A stretch of 9,185 nucleotides of DNA, taken from assembly GCA_046724035.1 (NCBI GenBank), contig JBKOVT010000022.1:1-9185 (forward strand), in the 5' to 3' direction. The notes under the pieces are model-generated. The model saw only the letters and a program-made list of their open reading frames with translations, searched no databases and was not told the DNA's origin. The translations under genes were made by a program, and so were the position numbers. The stretch comes from DATARH01 sp046724035. GTDB lineage: Bacteria; Pseudomonadota; Alphaproteobacteria; ATCC43930; CGMCC-115725. This document shows positions 1-6,331 of the stretch, piece after piece (within the stretch, counting starts at the first letter, position 1; the number at the start of each line of letters is the position of its first letter).

Positions 1-1039
1 CTGGTATTTCCGCCAGTTCAACGTCAACAAGAAATCGATCGCGATCAATCTGAAATCCGAAAAGGGCCTCAACATCGTCAAGGAGATGCTGAAGAAGGCC
101 GACATCACCGCCGAGAACATGGCGCCCGGCACGATCGAGCGCCTGGGGCTCGACTACGAATCGGTGAAGAAGATCAACCCGCGCATCCTCTATTGCCGGG
201 TCAAGGGTTTTGCCAGCGGCAGCCCGCACGAGAAGGGGCTCGCCTTCGACATGATCGCGCAGGCCGCCGGCGGCCCGATCAGCGTCACCGGCTGGCCCGA
301 CAAGCCGCCCGTGAAGCCCGGCCTCAGCTTTGGCGACACCGGCACCGGCATGCTGATGGCGGCGACGATCCTCGGCGCCTTGCATGAGCGCAACCGCACC
401 GGCCAGGGGCGCCTCCTCGAAGTCGCGATGCAGGACGCGATGGTGCATTACATGCGCACCTGCTTTGCGACGATGGCGCGCACCGGAAAGCCGGCGCAGC
501 GCCGCGGCTCCAAGCCCAGCGCCGGCAACAACGCGCCGGCCGGTCTCTACCCGGCGAAGGGTGGCGGCCCCAACGATTATCTCTACATCACGACGAGCCG
601 CGCCAATCCCGAACACTGGACGCGCCTGATGAAACTGATCGGCCGCGAGGATTTGATCGAGGATCCGCGGTTTGCGACCGGTGACACGCGCGTCCAGCAC
701 AGCGACGAGCTCGACGGCATCATCGGCGAGTGGACCTCAAAGCACGACAAGCGCGACGCGATGGAAAAGCTGATCGCGATCGGGGTCCCGGCCGGTGCGG
801 TGTTCGATACCCTGGAATTGCAGAACGAGCCGACATTTGAGGCGCGCGGCTTTATGCAGCACGTCAAGCACCACAATGGCGAAGACAAGATGGCGAGCTG
901 GCCGGTGCGGGTCGACGGCAAGAGCGTGCGCTTGAAAGGCGCGCCCGCTTTGGGGCAGCACACCGAGGAGGTGCTTGGCAATTGGCTCGGCCTTGCCGCC
1001 GCCGATATCGCCGCCTTGCGTAAGGACGGCGTGTTCTAG
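1..1039 (+). CDS. CaiB/BaiF (family III) CoA-transferase, 5' end missing
   Basis: The reading frame is open from base 2, with 28 codons visible before the first in-frame ATG at 86, so the gene starts outside the window; 345 residues are visible against about 400 for the family. Family III CoA-transferases move CoA between carboxylic acids through an aspartyl-CoA thioester in the cytoplasm. Family signs: NKKSIAINLKS near the visible start, the ENMAPGTIERLGLDYE stretch, INPRILYC, GFASGSP, AFDMIAQAAGG, and SFGDTGTGM, whose Asp (codon 335-337) aligns with the catalytic Asp169 of formyl-CoA transferase. TGQGRLLEVAMQDA and the late IGVPAGAVFDTLE segment also fit. Substrate cannot be told: oxalate, succinate, carnitine or racemase-type reactions all occur in this family. 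It ends in TAG; the next gene on this strand lies 226 bases on, past repeats. Confidence 0.92.
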   Translation, partial: WYFRQFNVNKKSIAINLKSEKGLNIVKEMLKKADITAENMAPGTIERLGLDYESVKKINPRILYCRVKGFASGSPHEKGLAFDMIAQAAGGPISVTGWPDKPPVKPGLSFGDTGTGMLMAATILGALHERNRTGQGRLLEVAMQDAMVHYMRTCFATMARTGKPAQRRGSKPSAGNNAPAGLYPAKGGGPNDYLYITTSRANPEHWTRLMKLIGREDLIEDPRFATGDTRVQHSDELDGIIGEWTSKHDKRDAMEKLIAIGVPAGAVFDTLELQNEPTFEARGFMQHVKHHNGEDKMASWPVRVDGKSVRLKGAPALGQHTEEVLGNWLGLAAADIAALRKDGVF

Positions 1040-1088
1040 CGCGCCTCGTTGTTGCAATGCCAAGCAGCTGGATCGGCGCTCTGCGTCG

Positions 1089-1229
1089 CCTGAGGAGCCG
1101 CCGCCTTGCGGCAGCGTCTCGAAGGGCGACTGCTCGCTTCTCTCGCGCTCAGGATGAGGCGCTTTCTGTTATGCCATCAAAAGCCCACCTCATCCTGAGG
1201 AGGCCGCGAAGCGGCCGTCTCGAAGGACG
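1089..1229. repeat. Paired dispersed intergenic palindromic repeats (CCTGAGGAG...GTCTCGAAGG type)
   Basis: The gap 1040-1265 has no supportable gene. Two related units occur in direct orientation: 1089-1128 (CCTGAGGAGCCG, a GC hairpin, then GTCTCGAAGGGCG) and 1188-1229 (CCTCATCCTGAGGAGGCCG, then GTCTCGAAGGACG). Between them CTCAGGATGAGG (1148-1159) is the exact inverse of the first 12 bases of the second unit (1188-1199), so the region can fold as a large stem. I recognise this consensus as a common intergenic repeat of Bradyrhizobium-like genomes; that is recall, not a search. A role in termination or transcript stability is inference. Confidence 0.7.
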
Positions 1230-1265
1230 CAACGTCGTATTGCAGCGAGGGATGGGGGTAGCCTC

Positions 1266-1511
1266 GTGCGCGCGCTGATCGCGCTTTATCTGATCATCGG
1301 GGTCGTCATGCTGCTGCTCGGGTTTTTCGCGACCGGGCCGTGCCCCGAGAAAAACACCGATATCGTCAGCGATGTCGTGTTCGTGCTGGGCTGGCCGGTC
1401 TACCTCTATGACGATGTGCTGCATGGCACGCTGACGCCGCCGCAATGGCTGCACCGCCAGGCTTGCGAGGGCGGTCTGCGCACGATCCAGAAGACCGAAC
1501 TCGCGCGCTGA
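1266..1511 (+). CDS. Small single-pass membrane protein, function unknown
   Basis: The 81-residue frame starts at GTG 1266, with a G-rich stretch (GGGATGGGGG, 1249-1258) just upstream as a possible ribosome binding site. Residues 3-22 (MRALIALYLIIGVVMLLLGF) form one strongly hydrophobic helix. A short polar part follows, with Cys26, the motif FVLGWPVYLYDDVLHGTLTPPQW and Cys67, then a basic end. The second half (VVFVLGWPVYLYDD) may be a second, partly buried segment. I do not recognise the family. In favour of a real gene: a clean membrane segment and normal codon use. Against: the small size, a GTG start and a position between repeats. It ends right before a strong hairpin that could terminate it. 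Confidence 0.6.
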   Translation: MRALIALYLIIGVVMLLLGFFATGPCPEKNTDIVSDVVFVLGWPVYLYDDVLHGTLTPPQWLHRQACEGGLRTIQKTELAR

Positions 1512-1521
1512 TCACGCGGCT

Positions 1522-1679
1522 CCTCCCCCGCGAAGCGGGGGAGGGGGACCATGCGAAGCATTGGTCGAGGGGGCGCGCATAGGCCGGCGGAATGCACGAG
1601 CGGGTGGCGAAGCTGTCTGCCCCCTCCGGCTCCCCGGATCAAGCCCGGGGTCGCCACCTCCCCCGCATGGCGGGGGAGG
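1522..1679. repeat. Hairpin mosaic at a convergent junction; likely two-way terminator
   Basis: The space between the small membrane gene and the convergent hemC is filled with palindromes. CCTCCCCCGC at 1522-1531 pairs with 1535-1544 around a GAA loop. The same 10-base arms recur at 1657-1666 and 1670-1679 around ATG. In between lie an imperfect GACCATGC/GCATTGGTC hairpin (about 1547-1565) and CCCCGG (1632-1637) pairing with CCGGGG (1645-1650). This composite type is familiar to me as a dispersed alphaproteobacterial repeat. Its place between two converging stop codons fits a shared terminator, although no U-tract follows. Confidence 0.7.
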
Positions 1680-1687
1680 AACCGGTA

Positions 1688-2617
1688 CTAGCCCAGCCCG
1701 AATTCCGGGCCGGCATCGCGCCTGAGCCGCAATCCGAGTTCGCTGCCGATCTCGACCGCGTCGCCGACCGTGCCCTCGCCGCGCCCTCGCCGCTCGACGC
1801 TGCCGTCCTCCAACAGCAATAGCCCGTCCAAGATCAGCCGCTCGCCACGTATCGTCGCCAGCCCGCCGATCGGTGTGCGGCAAGAGCCGTCGAGGGCCGC
1901 CAGCAGCGCGCGCTCGGCCGCGACGCAGGCCGCGCTCGCCGCATCGTTCAAGGACGCGAGCAGCCGTTGCAATTCCGTCTCGCCGGCGCGGCATTCGATA
2001 GCCAGCGCACCCTGGCCGACCGCCGGCAGCATGTCGTCGGCCGACAGGATCTCACTCGCGACATCCGCCTTCCCGAGCCGTTCGAGGCCGCACAACGCCA
2101 GGACCAGCGCGTCGACCTCGCCGGCGGCGAGCTTGTCGAGCCGCGTCCCGACGTTGCCGCGGATCGGCGCGATCGCGAGATCGGGGCGCGCCCGCAGCAA
2201 TTGCGCCGTCCGCCGCAGTGACGCCGTGCCGACCCGCGCCCCCTTTGGCAATTGCGCGAGCGGCAGCCCGCTGCGGGACACGAGCGCATCGCGCGGATCG
2301 TCGCGCGCCAGGATGCAGCCGATCTCCAGCGTGGCTGGGAGGCGCGTCTCCATGTCTTTCAAGGAATGCACCGCCAGATCGATGCGCCGGTCGAGAAGCG
2401 CCTCCTCGATTTCCTTTGTGAAAAGGCCCTTGCCGCCGATTTCCGACAGCAGCCGCGTCTGCACGCGGTCGCCGGTCGTGCGGATTGACACGATCTCGAT
2501 CGCGTCTTCCGCGGCAAGCTCGGGATGCGCCTCGCGCAGCCGGTCGCGCACGAGCCCGGCCTGGAAGAGCGCCATCGCGCTGCCGCGTGTGCCGATGCGA
2601 ATGGGCCGGGCCGCCAC
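1688..2617 (-). CDS. hemC: Porphobilinogen deaminase (hydroxymethylbilane synthase)
   Basis: This cytoplasmic enzyme joins four porphobilinogen molecules into hydroxymethylbilane, an early shared step of heme, siroheme, cobalamin and chlorophyll synthesis (EC 2.5.1.61). The 309 residues match the usual length of about 310. Landmarks: IRIGTRGSAMAL at 6-17, IGGKGLFTKEIE at 60-71, AVHSLKDM at 82-89 with Asp88 matching catalytic Asp84 of E. coli, GTASLRR at 130-136 (substrate-binding arginines), RGNVGTRLDKL at 153-163, MLPAVGQGALAIE at 196-208, and DGSCRTPIGG at 243-252, where Cys246 is the attachment site of the dipyrromethane cofactor. The start is GTG at 2617, with AGGAG (2623-2627) five bases upstream. 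It lies downstream of the 137-aa gene on the same strand; a GC hairpin in the 85-base gap makes separate transcription possible. Confidence 0.97.
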   Translation of the reverse strand: MAARPIRIGTRGSAMALFQAGLVRDRLREAHPELAAEDAIEIVSIRTTGDRVQTRLLSEIGGKGLFTKEIEEALLDRRIDLAVHSLKDMETRLPATLEIGCILARDDPRDALVSRSGLPLAQLPKGARVGTASLRRTAQLLRARPDLAIAPIRGNVGTRLDKLAAGEVDALVLALCGLERLGKADVASEILSADDMLPAVGQGALAIECRAGETELQRLLASLNDAASAACVAAERALLAALDGSCRTPIGGLATIRGERLILDGLLLLEDGSVERRGRGEGTVGDAVEIGSELGLRLRRDAGPEFGLG

Positions 2618-2660
2618 CGCCGCTCCTGTAGAAACTGCTGTGTTTTAGCAGCCACGGCCG

Positions 2661-2679
2661 CGCCGGCGCAAAGCCGGCG
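2661..2679 (-). repeat. GC hairpin between the 137-aa gene and hemC
   Basis: CGCCGGC (2661-2667) pairs with GCCGGCG (2673-2679) around a five-base loop. Further out, GGCCGCG-type sequence allows alternative pairing. It lies after the stop of the 137-aa gene and before the hemC start, so it could be a terminator or processing stem. No T-run follows on the minus strand, so intrinsic termination is uncertain. Confidence 0.45.
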
Positions 2680-2702
2680 GCCGCGGACCGGCTCGGGTCA
2701 GC

Positions 2703-3116
2703 TCAGTTGAGCCGCTTATGCTCGTGCGGCGCGACGGCCGCTCTCGTTGGATGATTATGCGCGGCGATGCAGTGCCCGAGAAACGCCGCGGCCAACAGGC
2801 ACCGGCGCGCCGCATGCAGGCTCTGCATCGCATCGGCCGGGAGGGTTTCCAGATCCTCGATGAGCCGCAGCGCGCTCTCATCCTTGGATTGCCGCGCCGC
2901 GTGGTCGAGCCGCTTCAGCAGCTCTTCGTGCTCGCCCCGGCATTTTTGCAGATTGGCCTGCGCGTGCAGGTAAAGCTCTGGCCGGTGCCGCAGGATCAGC
3001 TGGCTGCCGGCGACGCCGAGCGCGTTGACGATCATGCCGAGCGTCTCGATCTCGCTCGCCGTGAGGTACAGCGCGTCGAACGATCTGCGCATCGGCACGT
3101 CGTTATCTCCCACCAT
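2703..3116 (-). CDS. Unrecognised 137-aa mostly helical protein
   Basis: I do not recognise this family. The start is ATG at 3116 (MVGDNDVPMRR...), chosen because GGAGG lies six bases upstream; the frame runs six codons further up with no better start. Residues 21-57 and 62-118 look like long helices, with a charged middle (GEHEELLKRLDHAARQSKDES, 61-81). There is no signal peptide. A moderately hydrophobic helix (LLAAAFLGHCIAAHNH, 107-122) leads into a basic, His-rich tail with four histidines between 115 and 133. Three cysteines (59, 106, 116) together with these His could hint at metal binding, but no known spacing motif is seen. It is preferred over the plus-strand frame across the same bases because it has a good ribosome site, a balanced composition and a plausible fold. 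It sits upstream of hemC and divergent from the amidases. Confidence 0.65.
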   Translation of the reverse strand: MVGDNDVPMRRSFDALYLTASEIETLGMIVNALGVAGSQLILRHRPELYLHAQANLQKCRGEHEELLKRLDHAARQSKDESALRLIEDLETLPADAMQSLHAARRCLLAAAFLGHCIAAHNHPTRAAVAPHEHKRLN

Positions 3117-3238
3117 CCTGAACCTCCACCGCACGCAAATCGAACGGACCGACTGACGCGTTGCCCGGGGGTTGGCCTACTACCTGGGGAGAAGTGCTGC
3201 GCGAACCGCTGCTGTCATATGGGGTCCCTTAAGTCTTT

Positions 3239-3250
3239 GGGAGCGCTCCC
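3239..3250. promoter_or_regulatory. 12-base perfect palindrome, possible LacI-family operator
   Basis: GGGAGCGCTCCC is a perfect even palindrome with central CG; with flanking bases it reads TGGGAGCGCTCCCC. LacI-family regulators commonly bind such 14-base CG-centred sites; the CelR operator as I recall it, TGGGAGCGCTCCCA, differs only in the last base. The site lies 125 bases before the amidase start, inside the divergent gap 3117-3374, which otherwise holds no supportable gene. No LacI-type gene is in the window, and chance occurrence in GC-rich DNA is possible. Confidence 0.35.
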
Positions 3251-3374
3251 CGATACACGAAAAGTATACACCAGACCCGCGCCGGATGCACGGCATACGA
3301 TGGTGCCCGGCAAAAGCTTTGCGGCCGGGCTTTCGGCTGTGGCTAGATACCGCTCCCCACGATTTGAGGCCGCC

Positions 3375-4673
3375 ATGCCGCACGCTGAGCCCTGCCGCCT
3401 TTCCGCTGCCGCGCTCGCCCGCTCGATTGAAAATGGCGAGCTGGGCGCCGAGGCCGTCATGCGCAGCTGCCTCGACCGCATCGCCGAACGCGAGCCGGTC
3501 GTGCGCGCCTGGGCCCATCTCGATGACGATGCCGCGCTCGCCGCGGCGCGCGCTTGTGACAAATCTGTGACAGGCGGGCTGCTGAAGGGCGTGCCGTTCG
3601 GCATCAAGGACATTTTCGACACCGCCGACATGCCGACCGGCTACGGTTCGCCGATCTACACCGGCTGCCGCCCGGGTTTTACGGCGAGCGCCGCGAGCTT
3701 GCCGCGCGCCGCCGGCGCGGTGCTGCTGGGCAAGACGGTCACGACCGAATTCGCCAACCGCCATCCCGGCCCGACCGCCAACCCGCACAACCCGGCCCAC
3801 ACCCCCGGCGGCTCGTCGAGCGGCTCGGCCGCGGCGGTCGCCGATTTTATGGTGCCGCTCGCGATCGGGACGCAGACCGGCGGCTCGGTGATCCGCCCGG
3901 CCGCCTATTGCGGCGTGGTCGGGTTCAAGCCGAGCTATGGCCTGTTCCCGCCGGCCGGGATGCACCCCAATACCGAAAGCCTCGACACGGTCGGGATCAT
4001 GGCGCGCTCCGTCGAAGACATCGCGCTGTTCCGCGCCGCGCTGATGGCGATCCCCTACGAGCCGCCCGCCATGCCGGAGCGGCCGCCGCGCCTCGCGCTC
4101 TGCCGTACGCCGCATTGGGACGAGGCATTGCCGGACGGGAGGGCCGTGCTGGAAGAGGCCGCCGCGCGGCTAAAGGCGGCAGGTTGCGAGATCGTCGAGT
4201 CCGAATTGCCGCCGGAATGCGACGGCGTTTCCGAGGTGCAGCGCCGCCACAGCGTTTTCGAGGCACTGCGCGTGCATGCGCCGGAGCTCTGTCGCCACAA
4301 AGCCTTGTTGAGCGCCGATCTGCTGGAGGGGGGCAAGATCGCCGAGGCGCAGGCGCTGAACCTTGATGATTTCCGACGGGCCTGGCGCGATGCGGAGCGG
4401 ATGCGCGCCGCCGCCGCCGACTGGGCCGGCCGCTTCGATGCGATCCTGACCCTCCCGGCCCCGGGCCAGGCGCCGCGCGGGCTGCAGGAGACCGGGTCGG
4501 CCATTTTCAACGGCTTATGGACGGTTCTTTACATGCCCTGTCTGACCTTGCCGGCCGGGACCGGCCCCGACGGTCTGCCGGTCGGCGTCCAGCTCGTCGG
4601 CAAGCGCCACGCCGATGCGGCGCTGCTCGCCACCGGGCTTTGGGTCGAGCGCCGCCTGGGAGCCAGCGCATGA
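3375..4673 (+). CDS. Amidase-signature hydrolase (first of a tandem pair)
   Basis: Amidase-signature enzymes hydrolyse or transfer amide groups with a Ser-cisSer-Lys triad. The 432-residue protein has Lys78 in GIKDI, Ser147 in GGSSSGS (145-151) and Ser171 in GTQTGGSV (165-172). The 24-residue spacing between the two serines equals that of Ser217 and Ser241 in FAAH. TVTTEFANR (121-129) and YCGVVGFKPSYG (178-189) are also typical. The start is ATG 3375, with GAGG five bases upstream; the frame is open far upstream but the extension (2718-3374) shows no family similarity. No signal peptide is seen, so it is probably cytoplasmic. The stop overlaps the start of a paralogue. Substrate unknown: GatA itself is unlikely (432 aa against about 480, no GatB/C nearby), and many family members act on aryl amides, ureas or nitriles-derived amides. 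Confidence 0.9.
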   Translation: MPHAEPCRLSAAALARSIENGELGAEAVMRSCLDRIAEREPVVRAWAHLDDDAALAAARACDKSVTGGLLKGVPFGIKDIFDTADMPTGYGSPIYTGCRPGFTASAASLPRAAGAVLLGKTVTTEFANRHPGPTANPHNPAHTPGGSSSGSAAAVADFMVPLAIGTQTGGSVIRPAAYCGVVGFKPSYGLFPPAGMHPNTESLDTVGIMARSVEDIALFRAALMAIPYEPPAMPERPPRLALCRTPHWDEALPDGRAVLEEAAARLKAAGCEIVESELPPECDGVSEVQRRHSVFEALRVHAPELCRHKALLSADLLEGGKIAEAQALNLDDFRRAWRDAERMRAAAADWAGRFDAILTLPAPGQAPRGLQETGSAIFNGLWTVLYMPCLTLPAGTGPDGLPVGVQLVGKRHADAALLATGLWVERRLGASA

Positions 4674-5959
4674 GCGCCCCAAACCAGCTCTCCGCCGCCG
4701 CCGCGGTCGCGCAGCTCGCATCCGGCGCCTTGACCGCCGAGGCCCTGACCCGCGCCTGCCTCGATCGCGCCGAGGACCGCCAATCGGTCAAGGCCTGGAC
4801 CTGGCTCGATCCCGAGCATGCCCTGGCGCAGGCGCGCGCCGCCGATCGCGCTGGAAGACCCGGGCTCCTCGCCGGCTTGCCAATCGGAATCAAGGACATC
4901 ATCGACACTGTTGATATGCCGACGGAGCATGGTTCGCCGATCTACCGCGGCAACCGGCCCTTCGCCGACGCCGCCTGCGTCGCGCTGTTGCGCATGGCCG
5001 GCGCGGTCATTCTCGGCAAGACAGTGACAACCGAATTCGCCAACCGCTTCCCCGGCGCGACGGTCAATCCGCACAACCCGGCTCATACCCCCGGCGGCTC
5101 GTCGAGCGGTTCGGCCGCAGCGGTTGCCGATTTCCAGGTGCCGGTCGGGCTCGGGACGCAAACCGGCAGTTCGGTGATCCGCCCCTCCGCCTTTTGCGGT
5201 GTCGTCGGCTACAAGCCGAGCTTTGGCGAATTCAGCCGCAGCGGCATCAAGATGCAGTGCCCCAACCTCGATACCTTGGGTGTCCTGTGCCGCAGCGTCG
5301 AGGATTTGGCGCTGATGCGCGCCGCCTTGATCGGGATGCCGCACCGCCCGATCGAGCGCAAGAGTGGCGCACAGCGCATCGGGATCTGCCGCACACCCGC
5401 TTGGGAGGCGGCCGAGCCCCCGGTACAGGCGCTGATCGAGCAGAGCGCGGCGGCCTTTACCGCCGCCGGCGCCCGGATCAGCGAGGTGTCCTTCGCGCCG
5501 GACTTCGCCGACATCCTCGATCACCACCGACGCATCTTCAATTACGAGGCGGCGCGCAACTACGCCTATGAATACGAGGAGCACCACGACCAGGTCAGTC
5601 AGGTGTTGCGCGACACGGTGCTGACCCCCGGCCGCGAATTGCCGCTCGCCGACTATATCGAGGCGCTCGACACGGCCGAAGCGTTCCGCCGTCATCTCGA
5701 CGACGTGTTCCGCGACGTCGACGTCTTACTGACTCCGAGCGCCGCCGACGAAGCGCCCGAAGGGCTCGGCTCGACCGGCGACCCGCGCTTCAATTCGATC
5801 TGGACCTTGTCGTGGAGCCCTTGCGTGACCTTGCCGGCCGGCATCGGCCCCAAAGGGTTGCCGCTCGGCATTCAGCTCGTCGGGCCCCGCTTTCGCGACG
5901 AGACGCTTCTCGAGATCGCCGCCTGGGTCGAGCCCCAGCTCCCCGCCTCTTCAAGTTAG
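4670..5959 (+). CDS. Amidase-signature hydrolase (second of a tandem pair)
   Basis: The 429-residue protein is a clear paralogue of the upstream amidase; from about residue 70 to 186 the two share long identical runs, including the whole segment NPHNPAH to AVADF (133-155 here). The triad is Lys75 (GIKDI, 73-77), Ser144 (GGSSSGS, 142-148) and Ser168. The nucleophile motif reads GTQTGSSV instead of the usual TGGS, so residue 167 next to the nucleophile is Ser rather than Gly. The start is ATG 4670, inside the ATGA overlap with the previous stop, with GGGAG (4658-4662) seven bases upstream, implying translational coupling. The C-terminal half differs more from its partner, with an aromatic, acidic stretch (NYAYEYEEHHDQ, near residues 297-308), so the substrates may differ. 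The stop is immediately followed by a long inverted repeat. Confidence 0.9.
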   Translation: MSAPNQLSAAAAVAQLASGALTAEALTRACLDRAEDRQSVKAWTWLDPEHALAQARAADRAGRPGLLAGLPIGIKDIIDTVDMPTEHGSPIYRGNRPFADAACVALLRMAGAVILGKTVTTEFANRFPGATVNPHNPAHTPGGSSSGSAAAVADFQVPVGLGTQTGSSVIRPSAFCGVVGYKPSFGEFSRSGIKMQCPNLDTLGVLCRSVEDLALMRAALIGMPHRPIERKSGAQRIGICRTPAWEAAEPPVQALIEQSAAAFTAAGARISEVSFAPDFADILDHHRRIFNYEAARNYAYEYEEHHDQVSQVLRDTVLTPGRELPLADYIEALDTAEAFRRHLDDVFRDVDVLLTPSAADEAPEGLGSTGDPRFNSIWTLSWSPCVTLPAGIGPKGLPLGIQLVGPRFRDETLLEIAAWVEPQLPASSS

Positions 5960-6034
5960 GTCCCGGCGCAGGCCGGGATCCATTCTTCCGGGCCTGAGCT
6001 TATTGACGAATGGATCCCGGCCTTCGCCGGGATC
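5959..6034. repeat. Long inverted repeat between convergent genes (two-way terminator candidate)
   Basis: Bases 5959-5985 and 6008-6034 are 27-base arms that are inverse complements with two mismatches, separated by 22 bases. Each arm is itself a small hairpin (CCCGGC...GCCGGG). The element starts at the last base of the second amidase stop codon and ends 12 bases before the stop of the convergent barstar gene. The GGATCCCGGC core is familiar to me as a dispersed alphaproteobacterial intergenic repeat. Confidence 0.75.
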
Positions 6035-6046
6035 TAGTCGTTGTTC

Positions 6047-6331
6047 TCACTCCAGCCGCAACTTGATCCGGCCTTGCGCCTCGGCGCGCTTGAGCACCGC
6101 GACAATCTGCTCGAACGCTCGCCCGAGCCGCGCCGCCGATTGCGCCGAGTTTCGCCAGACGATCTCGACCGGTTCGCCGTGATACTCGCCGATCGCATCC
6201 CACAGCGCGTCGGGGTTGTGACCGAAATAATGGGGTGCGCCCAACACGTCGCCGAGCGGGCGGTAGACCGCCGCCGCATCGGCCAATGCCGCGCCATCGA
6301 GAACGCAGGATTTGGTCTTCGGGCGCGCCAT
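6047..6331 (-). CDS. Barstar-family ribonuclease inhibitor
   Basis: Barstar binds barnase-type RNases in the cytoplasm and blocks the active site, protecting the producer. The 94-residue protein aligns over nearly its full length with the 90-residue Bacillus amyloliquefaciens barstar: LDGAAL (11-16) to INGEQI, then PHYFGHNPDALWD (33-45) to PEYYGENLDALWD, giving Tyr35 for Y29, Asp41 for D35, Trp44 for W38 and Asp45 for D39, the residue that occupies the RNase phosphate site. VWR at 58-60 fits EWR. The barstar E76 position is Arg82. The start is ATG 6331, one base inside the TGA of the RNase gene; GTG 6334 would give one residue more, but AGG is better spaced for the ATG. Order (toxin first, inhibitor second, overlapping) suggests coupled translation. 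Confidence 0.9.
   Translation of the reverse strand: MARPKTKSCVLDGAALADAAAVYRPLGDVLGAPHYFGHNPDALWDAIGEYHGEPVEIVWRNSAQSAARLGRAFEQIVAVLKRAEAQGRIKLRLE

Noticed and set aside
1770..2648. 292-codon plus-strand open frame opposite hemC
   Set aside because: Ser/Arg/Ala-rich shadow of hemC, which is certain from its motifs.
3319..3349. Possible sigma70-like promoter (TTGCGG ... TAGATA) before the first amidase
   Set aside because: The -10 matches poorly and the 19-base spacing is long; not supportable.
2718..3374. Long open upstream extension of the first amidase frame (would give 651 residues)
   Set aside because: The extension has no amidase similarity, overlaps the 137-aa minus-strand gene, and ATG 3375 has a proper ribosome site and gives normal family length.
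3180..4115. 311-codon minus-strand open frame opposite the first amidase
   Set aside because: Same reason: shadow of the amidase coding frame with low-complexity Arg/Gly/Ala composition.
4529..5695. 388-codon minus-strand open frame opposite the second amidase
   Set aside because: Mirror frame of a GC-rich gene; composition rich in Arg, Gly and Ala without recognisable domain, and the plus strand carries a clear amidase.
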